Assembly (NCBI GenBank): GCA_035689095.1
Contig: DASSMB010000130.1
Location: 1 to 19,071 of the forward strand
Reading direction: 5' to 3'
Origin: JACDDK01 sp035689095
GTDB taxonomy: Bacteria > Actinomycetota > Rubrobacteria > Rubrobacterales > Rubrobacteraceae
DNA: 19,071 nucleotides
Below, piece after piece: positions 6,697-13,617 of the stretch. The notes under the pieces were generated by a model. It worked only from the letters and a program-made list of their open reading frames with translations. It was not told the DNA's origin and did not search any database. The position numbers were made by a program, and so were the translations under genes. Within the stretch, counting starts at the first letter, position 1, and each line of letters opens with the position of its first letter.

Positions 6697-8271
6697 TCAA
6701 AGCGGGATGTTTCCGTGCTTGCGCGGCGGGCGCTCGGGACGCTTGGTCCTTATCATCTGTAGCGCCTTTATGAGATACGGGCGGGTCTCGCGCGGGTCTA
6801 TGACGTCGTCCACGAATCCCATCTCCGCCGCGACCATCGGGTTGTTGAACTGCTCCTCGTAGCCTTCGATGAGCCGCTCGCGCTCCGCCTCCGGGTCTTC
6901 GGCCTCGGCTATCTGGCGGCGGAAGATGATGCCCACGGCAGCCGATGCTCCCATCACCGCAATCTCTCCGGTCGGCCACGACACGTTGACGTCCGCCCCT
7001 ATGTGCTTGGAGTTCATGACGTCGTAGGCCCCGCCATAGGCTTTGCGCGTGATCACGGTCATCTTCGGCACCGTGGCCTCGGAGAAGGCGTACAGGAGCT
7101 TCGCCCCGTGACGGATGATGCCGCCCCATTCCTGATCGGTGCCCGGCATGAACCCCGGCACATCAACGAACGTCACCAGCGGTATGTTGAAGGCGTCGCA
7201 GAACCTGACGAACCGAGCCCCCTTGACGCTCGCGTCTATGTCGAGCGTCCCCGCAAGGACCGCCGGCTGGTTCCCCACGACCCCGACCGCGTGCCCATCG
7301 AGCCGCGCGAAGCCGACTACGAGGTTCTGAGCCCATCCCTCCTGCACCTCGAAGAACTCCCCATCGTCCATGATACTCACCACCGCCTCCCGGATGTCGT
7401 AGGGGCGGTTGGCCGAGTCCGGGACGAGCGAGGCGAGGTCCTCGTCCATGCGCTCCGGATCGTCGGCCGGCTTGTAGTACGGCGCGCTCTCCAGGTTGTT
7501 CTCGGGCAGGAACGAGAGCAGGTAGCGCACGTCGTCCAGACAGCTCTCTTCGTCGGGGGCGGAGAAGTGGGCGACGCCGGACTTGGTGTTGTGGGTAGCA
7601 GCGCCGCCGAGGTCTTCCTGGGTCACGTCCTCGCCGGTCACGCTCTTTATCACGTCCGGCCCGGTGATGAACATGTGGCTGGTCTCCTCGACCATGAAGA
7701 TGAAGTCCGTTATCGCCGGAGAGTAGACGGCTCCACCCGCGCACGGCCCCATGACCACGCTTATCTGCGGGATTACGCCCGAGGCGAGCACGTTACGGTG
7801 GAAGATGTCCGCGTATCCCGCGAGAGACACGACGCCTTCCTGTATCCTTGCCCCGCCGGAGTCGTTAATCCCGACTATGGGACAGCCGGTATTGAGCGCC
7901 AGGTCCATCACCTTGCAGATCTTCTGCGCGTACACCTCGCCCAGCGAGCCGCCGAACACCGTGAAGTCCTGCGAGAAGACGCACACCTTGCGCCCCGAGA
8001 CCTCGCCGTAGCCCGTGATTACGCCATCCCCGAGTGGCCGGTTCTCCTCCAAGCCGAAGTTGTACGAGCGGTGCACCCGGTAACGGTCAAGCTCCACGAA
8101 GGTGCCTTCATCGAGCAGTAGTTCGATCCGCTCGCGGGCGGTTAGCTTGCCCTTCTCTTTCTGGCGCTCGACCGCCTTTTCGGGTGCTGGATGCGCCGCT
8201 GCCTCGCGGAGTTTCTCCAGACCTTCTATCTTTCCGGCGGTGGTATTCTCGCCGAGCCTCTCACCCTGCAT
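6697..8271 (-). CDS. Acyl-CoA carboxylase carboxyltransferase (beta) subunit, AccD5/PccB type
   Basis: 524 residues. It transfers the carboxyl group from carboxybiotin to an acyl-CoA. The N-terminus TTAGKIEGLEKLREAA and the stretch KGKLTARERIELLLDEGTF (about 40-58) are typical of the PccB/AccD5 family. SGGARIQEG (138-146) and GPCAGGAVYSPA (175-186) form the acyl-CoA oxyanion region; the C-terminal half contains DVPGFMPGTDQE and RKAYGGAYDVM. The Asp in the latter is common in propionyl-CoA-type enzymes, so propionyl-CoA is the more likely substrate, but this is inference. I chose the ATG at 8271; the frame is open to an ATG at 8310, but that adds a family-foreign extension running through a probable promoter. 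The gene heads an eight-gene operon. Confidence 0.93.
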   Translation of the reverse strand: MQGERLGENTTAGKIEGLEKLREAAAHPAPEKAVERQKEKGKLTARERIELLLDEGTFVELDRYRVHRSYNFGLEENRPLGDGVITGYGEVSGRKVCVFSQDFTVFGGSLGEVYAQKICKVMDLALNTGCPIVGINDSGGARIQEGVVSLAGYADIFHRNVLASGVIPQISVVMGPCAGGAVYSPAITDFIFMVEETSHMFITGPDVIKSVTGEDVTQEDLGGAATHNTKSGVAHFSAPDEESCLDDVRYLLSFLPENNLESAPYYKPADDPERMDEDLASLVPDSANRPYDIREAVVSIMDDGEFFEVQEGWAQNLVVGFARLDGHAVGVVGNQPAVLAGTLDIDASVKGARFVRFCDAFNIPLVTFVDVPGFMPGTDQEWGGIIRHGAKLLYAFSEATVPKMTVITRKAYGGAYDVMNSKHIGADVNVSWPTGEIAVMGASAAVGIIFRRQIAEAEDPEAERERLIEGYEEQFNNPMVAAEMGFVDDVIDPRETRPYLIKALQMIRTKRPERPPRKHGNIPL

Positions 8272-8300
8272 GGTTCGGCATTCTAGCACGCGCGAAAGCC
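8257..8300. repeat. 44-base direct repeat, copy 1
   Basis: Starts CCTCTCACCCTGCATGG on the plus strand and ends GCGCGAAAGCC. It matches 9045-9088 at 43 of 44 positions in the same orientation. It covers the first five codons of the carboxyltransferase gene and its presumed -10. The single mismatch (A here at 8285, G in copy 2 at 9073) changes the first base of the TAGAAT hexamer on the minus strand. Confidence 0.95.
8272..8285 (-). promoter_or_regulatory. Possible leaderless promoter (-10) of the carboxylase operon
   Basis: On the minus strand TAGAAT (8285-8280) lies eight bases before the ATG at 8271 and no ribosome site precedes that ATG, which fits a leaderless or nearly leaderless transcript. 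No clear -35 is seen. The whole element lies inside the 44-base repeat. Confidence 0.4.
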
Positions 8301-8346
8301 ACGATTTCATGGCGCGAGTGTTGTGGGCGTTCGGCGGGCGAAGACC

Positions 8347-8697
8347 TTACCGGATACGGATACGCTTCTCTTCCACTATCCAGAGACGGCCTTCAAGAGG
8401 TTCGTGTTCGACCGCCTTTAGCGTTCGCCGGAACACGTCGAGAACGTGGACCTTATCTTGCCGGGCAAGCCGCAGCACGATCAGGCCGGGATGCTCGTCC
8501 GGCGGGTAGGTTTGTATGTCGGCGAAATCGAGATCCAGGGTCACGAAGACCCGGCCTTCGGTCTTACAGACCTCGGACAGATGCCGGTCGCTGGCGCCGA
8601 CGAGCCGTTGATCGTCCACCGTAGCGGCCTCGTGTCCGGCGGCCCGCAACTCCTCGGCCAGCTCCACCGGGAGGTTCTCATCGATCTTGAACCTCAC
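8347..8697 (-). CDS. DUF5615 PIN-like toxin
   Basis: 116 residues, ATG at 8697, eight bases after the stop of the DUF433 gene. The N-terminus MRFKIDENLP, then GHEAATVDD, and FVTLDLDFADI (about 50-60) give the acidic residues (D/E of DENLP, D of TLDLDF) typical of the DUF5615 branch of PIN-like nucleases. Such proteins are found paired with DUF433 antitoxins and are thought to cut RNA. It is a single domain with no extension. It lies directly upstream of the carboxylase operon on the same strand without an intervening terminator, so read-through is possible. Confidence 0.85.
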   Translation of the reverse strand: MRFKIDENLPVELAEELRAAGHEAATVDDQRLVGASDRHLSEVCKTEGRVFVTLDLDFADIQTYPPDEHPGLIVLRLARQDKVHVLDVFRRTLKAVEHEPLEGRLWIVEEKRIRIR

Positions 8698-8705
8698 GCG
8701 GCGCC

Positions 8706-8933
8706 TTACGCCGGCAGGGGTACGACGCGCTCGCGGGCCAGATCCGCGGCGTAGGCAATGGCCGCCTGTATGTCCTCGCGACCGACAGAAGGGTAGCTCT
8801 CCGCAATCTCCTCCGGCGTCTGACCGGCGGCGAGGTTGTCCAACACCACCGAAACCATCACCCTGGTTCCCTTGATGCAGGGCTTGCCGTGACAGACATC
8901 GGGATCAACCGTGATGTGTTCTCTCCAATCCAT
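8706..8933 (-). CDS. DUF433 antitoxin
   Basis: 75 residues from an ATG at 8933. HITVDPDVCHGKPCIKGTRV (about 5-24) and TPEEIAESYPSVGREDIQAA (about 36-55) are the conserved parts of DUF433, a helix-turn-helix-like antitoxin that binds its own promoter and neutralises the partner nuclease. No ribosome site precedes the ATG, but AGTTTA at 8941-8946 (TAAACT on the minus strand) lies seven bases before it, which fits a leaderless start. The frame stays open upstream to 9092, giving a possible 128-residue form beginning in the repeat copy; this extension has no family support. Confidence 0.85.
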   Translation of the reverse strand: MDWREHITVDPDVCHGKPCIKGTRVMVSVVLDNLAAGQTPEEIAESYPSVGREDIQAAIAYAADLARERVVPLPA

Positions 8934-9171
8934 CACGAGTAGTTTAAACCCTGACCACCGAGGATCGCTCTCTCGTTCATCGCCTTTACAAGAATAGAAT
9001 CCGAATTGCATTTCAACGGGCACATTACCGGCTTTTCGACCCACCCTCTCACCCTGCATGGTTCGGCATTCTGGCACGCGCGAAAGCCGCATTTTCGCCG
9101 CGGATACGGGCTCGGGTAGTAGAATAAAGAAGTTCCGGGATCGCCACCGGCGTGGGAAAGGAGAATAGCCT
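8934..9171. other. Intergenic region between antitoxin and leucine dehydrogenase genes
   Basis: Holds repeat copy 2, the putative antitoxin -10 (8941-8946, minus) and a TAGAAT hexamer at 9120-9125 on the plus strand that could serve the dehydrogenase gene. The stretch 8940-9044 is AT-richer than its surroundings. No further gene is visible. Confidence 0.4.
9045..9088. repeat. 44-base direct repeat, copy 2
   Basis: Second copy, 788 bases from copy 1, on the far side of the toxin-antitoxin pair. On the minus strand it again contains the ATGCAGGGTGAGAGG start sequence, followed by an open frame that runs continuously into the DUF433 gene. The -10-like hexamer reads CAGAAT here instead of TAGAAT. 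Weaker similarity continues for about eight bases to the right. Confidence 0.95.
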
Positions 9172-10278
9172 ATGCAAGTCTTCGAGAAGCTTTCGGAGTA
9201 CCGCTACGAGCAGCTCGTCTTCTGCCACGACAAGTCCACAGGACTGCGCGCGATCATCGCGATCCACGACACTACGCTAGGTCCCGCCCTGGGCGGCTGC
9301 CGGATGTACCCCTACGCCACCGAGGACGAAGCGGTGGTTGACGCGCTGCGCCTGGCGCGCGGCATGACATACAAGGCCGCCGCGAGCGGGCTCAACCTCG
9401 GGGGAGGCAAGTCGGTCGTGATCGGGGACCCGCACACGGACAAGTCCGAGGCGCTGTTCCGGTCGCTGGGACGCTACGTCGAGACGCTTGGCGGACGCTA
9501 CATCGTGGCCGAAGACGTCGGGATCTCGACCTCCGACATCTCGTATATCCACGTCGAGACCTCACACGTAGTCGGCATGGACGTAACCTACGGCGGCTCC
9601 GGCGACCCCTCGCCCTTCACCGCGCTCGGGGTGATGCAGGGGATGCGGGCCTGCGCCGAGGAGGTCTTCGGTACGGACTCTCTGGAGAGCAGGACGGTCG
9701 CGGTCCAGGGGCTCGGTCACGTCGGCTACCACCTGTGCCGCCTGCTGCACGAGGAAGGCGCGCGGCTCATCGTGACGGACATCGAGCGGGAAGCGGTCGA
9801 GAGGGTCGCGCGGGAGTTCGGGGCGAAGGTGGTGGAGCCGGATGAGATCCGGACGATGCCCTGCGACGTGTTCGCGCCGTGCGCCATGGGCGCCGTGTTG
9901 AACGACGCCACCATCCCGGACCTTCGCTGCGAGATAGTGGCCGGGAGCGCCAACAACGTCCTGCTGGAGGCCCGGCACGGAGAGGCCCTGGCGGATCGCG
10001 GCATCCTCTACGCCCCCGATTACGTCATAAACGCCGGAGGGCTGATCAACGTCGCCGACGAGCTGGAGGGCTACAACGAGCGGCGAGCCACCCGGCGCGT
10101 CATGCGGATAAAGGACCGGATACGCCAGATCATCGCCATCTCAAAACGCGACGGCGTCCCGACGAACGTCGCCGCCGACACCCTGGCCCTGGAGCGCATA
10201 GCCGCCATAAGCTCGATGGAACGCCTGCACACCGGCCACCCGTACGGCCAACTCCAGCGCCGGCGCGAGACGATCTAG
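9172..10278 (+). CDS. Leucine dehydrogenase-type Glu/Leu/Phe/Val dehydrogenase
   Basis: 368 residues. It catalyses NAD-dependent oxidative deamination of branched-chain amino acids to 2-oxo acids. The N-terminal substrate domain has GPALGGCRMYPY (38-48) and GMTYKAAASGLNLGGGK (64-80), with Lys68 and Lys80 at the very positions numbered in Bacillus leucine dehydrogenase. The dinucleotide domain has GLGHVG (180-185) followed by an Asp after the second strand (TDIER), which favours NAD. The C-terminus has PDYVINAGGLINVADE. The ATG is preceded by AAAGGAG. It stands alone, with its product (branched 2-oxo acids) linking plausibly, but not demonstrably, to the acyl-CoA carboxylase: valine and isoleucine breakdown yields propionyl-CoA. 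Confidence 0.9.
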   Translation: MQVFEKLSEYRYEQLVFCHDKSTGLRAIIAIHDTTLGPALGGCRMYPYATEDEAVVDALRLARGMTYKAAASGLNLGGGKSVVIGDPHTDKSEALFRSLGRYVETLGGRYIVAEDVGISTSDISYIHVETSHVVGMDVTYGGSGDPSPFTALGVMQGMRACAEEVFGTDSLESRTVAVQGLGHVGYHLCRLLHEEGARLIVTDIEREAVERVAREFGAKVVEPDEIRTMPCDVFAPCAMGAVLNDATIPDLRCEIVAGSANNVLLEARHGEALADRGILYAPDYVINAGGLINVADELEGYNERRATRRVMRIKDRIRQIIAISKRDGVPTNVAADTLALERIAAISSMERLHTGHPYGQLQRRRETI

Positions 10279-10329
10279 GACCGCTTCTTCTCTACTCCTC
10301 CTCGCGCCTATGTCCCGATGTCATCCGGC

Positions 10330-10890
10330 CTAGCCCTCGACCGCCGCTCCCGCTATCCGCTCCAGTAGAGCGTCGACGCTGGTAAGCTCGGCTCCGTACA
10401 CTTTCTCCAGATACTCCAGACCGCCGGTCTGATCCTCCTCCGTAAACGCCTCTACTGCGTCAGCCGGGACCACCACCTTGTATCCCCGGTAGAAGGCGTC
10501 TGCCGCCGTGTGCCTGACACAGATGTTGGTGTGCAGCCCCGTGAGCACCACGGTGTCCACCCCGAGCTCGCCGAGCAGCATTTCGAGGTCCGTGCCGTAG
10601 AACCCGCTGTAGCGGCGCTTGGGCACTATGTAGTCCTCATCCTCCGGCGCGAGCGCGCCGATAACCTCCGCTCCGGGAGTGCCGGCCACGGCATGCGGCC
10701 CCCACACCTCAAACTCGTGGTCTATCTCCGGAAGATGCGCGTCATTGGAGAAGATGACCGGCGTACCGGCGGCCCGCGCTCTACCCAGCAGCCTACCGAG
10801 CGGCTCCAATATCCCGTCCGCCCTCTCGCACCTGAGCCCTCCGTAAACGAAGTCCTCCAACATGTCGATAACTAAGATCGCGGCTCTCAT
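10330..10890 (-). CDS. Nicotinamidase/isochorismatase-family cysteine hydrolase
   Basis: 186 residues from an ATG at 10890, with AAGGAGG seven bases upstream; longer versions of the frame overlap the control region and are unlikely. The cysteine-hydrolase triad is visible as D9 (LVIDML), K91 (VPKRRYSGF) and C124 (GLHTNICVRHTAADA). D50, H52 and H67 (NDAH; WGPHAVAGTPGAE) sit where nicotinamidases bind their metal, so a PncA-like deamidase is the best guess, but isochorismatase-family members have many substrates and the assignment is uncertain. It is divergent from the thiamine locus and shares its upstream region. Confidence 0.85.
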   Translation of the reverse strand: MRAAILVIDMLEDFVYGGLRCERADGILEPLGRLLGRARAAGTPVIFSNDAHLPEIDHEFEVWGPHAVAGTPGAEVIGALAPEDEDYIVPKRRYSGFYGTDLEMLLGELGVDTVVLTGLHTNICVRHTAADAFYRGYKVVVPADAVEAFTEEDQTGGLEYLEKVYGAELTSVDALLERIAGAAVEG

Positions 10891-11103
10891 CCGTACCTCC
10901 TTGTAACGCCTACCCGACTTGTTGCTACATGAACTTGATACAAGCAACGGTTCTTGTAACAAAACACTACATGAAGTATCACACTGTCGGCAAACATCTG
11001 CAAGCGTTGCGTGTAATTCTCGGGAGGTTACTGGGCGCTATTGCGGTCGGGTCGTATTCGGGCTGGCGGCTGGCGGGGACATTCGGTAGGATGCGTGACT
11101 GTA
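10891..11103. other. Shared upstream region of the hydrolase gene and thiC leader
   Basis: About 210 bases. The left half (10900-10980) is AT-rich and full of short repeats: TTGTAAC at 10901-10907 and 10954-10960, CTACATGAA at 10925-10933 and 10967-10975 (42 bases apart, four helical turns), and an inverted repeat GTTGCT/AGCAAC at 10921-10926/10943-10948. On the minus strand TTGTTA-N16-TATCAA could be the hydrolase promoter. The right half has a TAGGAT hexamer at 11087-11092, well placed as the -10 for the riboswitch transcript. No gene visible. Confidence 0.4.
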
Positions 11104-11195
11104 GACACCGGGGAGCTCCAGGCCAGGGGCTGAGAGGGTGCAGGATCCGCGCCGACCCGAAGAACCTGATCCGGGTAATGCCGGCGGAGGAAGGG
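11104..11195 (+). promoter_or_regulatory. TPP riboswitch 1 (thiC leader)
   Basis: The conserved THI-element blocks are present in order: GGGGCTGAGAGGGTGC (11127-11142), then ACCTGATCCGGGTAATGCC (11164-11182) and GGCGGAGGAAG. It binds thiamine pyrophosphate and should turn off thiC. Downstream, CTCCGCCG at 11252-11259 is exactly complementary to CGGCGGAG at 11182-11189 in the 3' arm of the switch, so a competing pairing is available when no ligand is bound. A second helix can form between GGAC..CCGGG (11216-11226) and CCCGGGTCC (11262-11270). GTTTTT at 11242-11246 lacks a strong hairpin before it, so control may be at translation rather than termination. Confidence 0.93.
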
Positions 11196-11288
11196 TATGG
11201 GCTCATATATCGAGGGGACGTCCGGGGCTTCGGCTACGGGCGTTTTTGCGTCTCCGCCGCGCCCGGGTCCAGACGAAGGAGGCAGGAG

Positions 11289-12656
11289 ATGCTGGAGCAA
11301 CGCGGAACGCGGCGGCCGGGCGAGGCTGGGGAGTCGGTAACCCAGCTCCGCTACGCGCGGGAGGGCGTCATCACGGAGGAGATGCGCTTCGTGGCGGAGC
11401 GGGAGCGGATGGAGGCCGAGGTCATCCGCGAGGAGGTAGCGCGGGGGCGCATGATCATACCCGCCAACGTCAACCACTTCTCGCTGGAGCCAATGTGCAT
11501 CGGGAAGGCGGCCCGCGTCAAGATCAATGCCAACATCGGCAACTCCCAGACCACCTCGGAGATAGACGCCGAGATAGAGAAGCTCCGCACCTCCGTGAAG
11601 TACGGCGCCGACACGGTGATGGACCTCTCCTCCGGCGGTGACATACCGAGGATACGCCGGGCCATCATAGAAGCCAGCCCCGTCCCGATCGGGACAGTCC
11701 CGATCTACGAGGTCATAAGCCGCGTAGATAGCCCGGAAGAGATGACCGGCGACCTCTTCCTTGAGGTCATCCAGGAGCAGGCCGAGCAGGGCGTAGACTA
11801 CATGACCATCCACGCCGGAGTCCTCTTGCAACACCTGCACCTGGTGCAGAGCCGCATCACCGGCATCGTCTCGCGCGGCGGTGGGTTGCTGGCGAAGTGG
11901 ATGGTCCATCACATGAAGCAGAACCCGCTCTATGAGCGGTTCGACGAGATCCTGGACATATGCCGCCGCTACGACGTCTCCATCTCTCTGGGCGACGGGC
12001 TCCGCCCCGGCAGCGTCGCCGACGCCTCCGACGACGCCCAGTTCGCGGAGCTTCGCACTCTCGGCAAGCTCACCGAGCGCGCCTGGGCAAAGGACGTGCA
12101 GGTCATGATCGAGGGTCCCGGACACATCCCGCTCGACCAGCTAGAGATGAACGTGAAGATGCAGCAGGAGATCTGCCACGAGGCCCCCTTCTACACCCTG
12201 GGGCCGCTCGTGACGGACATCGCGCCCGGCTACGACCACATTACGAGCGCTATCGGAGCAGCAGTCATCGGCTGGCACGGGACATCCATGCTCTGCTACG
12301 TGACCCCGAAGGAGCACCTGGGTCTCCCGAACGCCGAGGACGTCAAGCAGGGCATGATCGCCTACCGCATCGCCGCCCACGCCGCGGACATCGCCCGCGG
12401 ACGTCCCGGCGCCCGCGAGTGGGACGATGAGCTATCCAGGGCACGCTACGCCTTCGACTGGAGGCGGCAGTTCGATCTCGCCCTCGACCCGGATACCGCC
12501 CGGAACATGCACGACGAAACCCTCCCGGACGATTACTTCAAGACGGCGGAGTTCTGCTCCATGTGCGGCCCGAAGTTCTGCCCCATGCACAACTTCCGCG
12601 ACGTGGACTGGGGCGCCCTGAAGAAGGCCACCGACCGTCTGCCGGCTGGGGGCTGA
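11289..12656 (+). CDS. thiC: Phosphomethylpyrimidine synthase ThiC
   Basis: 455 residues. Radical-SAM enzyme that rearranges 5-aminoimidazole ribotide into hydroxymethylpyrimidine phosphate, the pyrimidine half of thiamine. The conserved ThiC core is obvious: MIIPANVNHFSLEP, KINANIGNS, VKYGADTVMDLSSGGD, GTVPIYE, DYMTIHAGV, LSLGDGLRPG, MIEGPGHIP and the iron-sulfur motif CSMCGPKFC with Cys at about 423, 426 and 431. It is the short form (about 430-460 residues) without the extra N-terminal domain of the proteobacterial enzyme. The ATG at 11289 has AAGGAGG six bases upstream; the frame extends farther upstream but that part would run through the riboswitch. Two strong hairpins follow the stop codon. 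Confidence 0.97.
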   Translation: MLEQRGTRRPGEAGESVTQLRYAREGVITEEMRFVAERERMEAEVIREEVARGRMIIPANVNHFSLEPMCIGKAARVKINANIGNSQTTSEIDAEIEKLRTSVKYGADTVMDLSSGGDIPRIRRAIIEASPVPIGTVPIYEVISRVDSPEEMTGDLFLEVIQEQAEQGVDYMTIHAGVLLQHLHLVQSRITGIVSRGGGLLAKWMVHHMKQNPLYERFDEILDICRRYDVSISLGDGLRPGSVADASDDAQFAELRTLGKLTERAWAKDVQVMIEGPGHIPLDQLEMNVKMQQEICHEAPFYTLGPLVTDIAPGYDHITSAIGAAVIGWHGTSMLCYVTPKEHLGLPNAEDVKQGMIAYRIAAHAADIARGRPGAREWDDELSRARYAFDWRRQFDLALDPDTARNMHDETLPDDYFKTAEFCSMCGPKFCPMHNFRDVDWGALKKATDRLPAGG

Positions 12657-12674
12657 GTGTCCGGTAAGTAGCGA

Positions 12675-12700
12675 GAGGGAGACGCCGGAGCGTCTCCCTC
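12675..12700 (+). terminator. Strong hairpin after thiC (first)
   Basis: Perfect 11-base-pair stem GAGGGAGACGC / GCGTCTCCCTC with a CGGA tetraloop, 18 bases after the thiC stop. There is no T run after it, so it may be a transcript-end stabiliser or a non-canonical terminator. Confidence 0.55.
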
Positions 12701-12742
12701 CCCGATCTGCCACCCGGAGGCTGAAAGCAGTGGCAGATCGGG
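12701..12742 (+). terminator. Strong hairpin after thiC (second)
   Basis: Perfect 13-base-pair stem CCCGATCTGCCAC (12701-12713) / GTGGCAGATCGGG (12730-12742), loop of 16 bases, directly abutting the first hairpin. Again no T run. Tandem hairpins would separate thiC from the next riboswitch unit; a TACACT hexamer at 12767-12772 may then be the -10 of a new promoter. Confidence 0.5.
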
Positions 12743-12783
12743 TGCGCGGTTCTCGTCCGCACATGCTACACTGGGATCGAAGT

Positions 12784-12857
12784 ACGCTAGGGGTGCTTTA
12801 AAAAGCTGAGAGCAGACCCTTGGACCTGATCCGGATAGTACCGGCGTAGGGAAGCGT
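12784..12857 (+). promoter_or_regulatory. TPP riboswitch 2 (thiE operon leader)
   Basis: A textbook THI element: P1 stem ACGCT (12784-12788) / AGCGT (12853-12857), AGGGGTGC, AGCTGAGAGC, then ACCTGATCCGGATAGTACC and GGCGTAGGGAA. It is a second, independent thiamine pyrophosphate switch only about 1.6 kb from the first, in front of thiE-thiSG-thiO-JAMM. Confidence 0.96.
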
Positions 12858-12864
12858 GGATACG

Positions 12865-12916
12865 GGCAACGAGACTAGCGTTGCCGCCGCGCCGCCCGGA
12901 GCCCGGCGGCTTTTTT
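12865..12916 (+). terminator. Riboswitch-controlled intrinsic terminator before thiE
   Basis: GCCGCC (12891-12896) pairs with GGCGGC (12905-12910), followed by six T (12911-12916): a compact intrinsic terminator. Just before it GGCAACG (12865-12871) and CGTTGCC (12879-12885) form a seven-base-pair hairpin. An alternative left arm GCCGCCG at 12883-12889 overlaps this hairpin, so the two structures can compete. The layout fits an expression platform in which bound ligand favours termination. Its presence also argues that thiE starts downstream of 12916. Confidence 0.7.
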
Positions 12917-12948
12917 GTGGAGCCGCCGTGGGACCGAAAGGCTCCGTT

Positions 12949-13617
12949 TTGGCGCGTGACCTCGATATACACCTCATAACCGACCGCAAACGGGCTCGCG
13001 GCGACCTGCCGGAAGTGGTGCGCGCCGCCCTGCTGGGTGGGGTGGACTTCGTGCAGGTCCGGGAGAAGACTGGCCCGGCGCGCAACCTCTACGAGACCAC
13101 TCTACAGATACTCCCTCACGCCCGGAAAGCCGGGGCCGGAGTGCTGGTCAACGACCGGGTGGACGTGGCTCTCGCCACCGGCGCGGACGGCGTGCACCTC
13201 GCCGGCAAGAGCTTGCCGCCCCGTATAGCCCGGAAGCTAATCGGCGAGCTTCTACTGGGCGTCTCCGTACACGGTTTGGCCGAGGCCCGGGAGGCCGTGA
13301 GCGGCGGCGCGGACTACGTGACCTTCGGCCACGTCTATCCCACCTCCTCCAAGCCCGGTCTGCCGCCGCGGGGCCTGATCGAACTGGCCGAGATCGTCGA
13401 GTCGGTGAACATCCCCGTGCTGGCCGTGGGCGGCATAGAACCCTCGAACGCCCTGGAGGTGCTGAAGACCGGGGTCAGCGGGATCTCGGTTATCTCCACC
13501 ATCCTGGCGGCTCCCGACCCGGAGAAGGCCACGCGAGAGTTGCGCGGGATACTGGATGTCTCAGGGCTTCGCCCCCGGCGCCGCTTCCCCAAACAGAGAA
13601 TGAAAGGAGCGAGATGA
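12949..13617 (+). CDS. thiE: Thiamine phosphate synthase ThiE
   Basis: 222 residues from a TTG at 12949. It joins hydroxymethylpyrimidine diphosphate with thiazole phosphate to give thiamine phosphate. Visible motifs: DIHLITDRKR at the N-terminus, GVDFVQVREKT, GVLVNDRVDVALATGADGVHL, LGVSVHGLAEA, DYVTFGHVYPTSSKPG, and IPVLAVGGI for phosphate binding. I chose the TTG because GAAAGG lies seven bases upstream and the family normally begins a few residues before LITDR. The frame is open up to a GTG at 12856, but that would put the riboswitch terminator inside the gene. The stop overlaps the ATG of the thiS-thiG gene (ATGA). Confidence 0.93.
   Translation: MARDLDIHLITDRKRARGDLPEVVRAALLGGVDFVQVREKTGPARNLYETTLQILPHARKAGAGVLVNDRVDVALATGADGVHLAGKSLPPRIARKLIGELLLGVSVHGLAEAREAVSGGADYVTFGHVYPTSSKPGLPPRGLIELAEIVESVNIPVLAVGGIEPSNALEVLKTGVSGISVISTILAAPDPEKATRELRGILDVSGLRPRRRFPKQRMKGAR

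Noticed and set aside
8257..9088. Idea that the repeats are ends of an insertion sequence
   Set aside because: The repeats are direct rather than inverted, and the enclosed DNA encodes only the toxin-antitoxin pair, with no transposase.
10929..11288. N-terminal extension of ThiC
   Set aside because: It covers the riboswitch; the ATG at 11289 has AAGGAGG at ideal spacing.
11028..12125. Long minus-strand frame opposite thiC
   Set aside because: Mirror frame caused by the high G+C of thiC; thiC is unmistakable on the plus strand.
12856..12948. N-terminal extension of ThiE from a GTG at 12856
   Set aside because: It would translate through the end of the TPP riboswitch and its terminator; the TTG at 12949 has a good ribosome site and fits family length.
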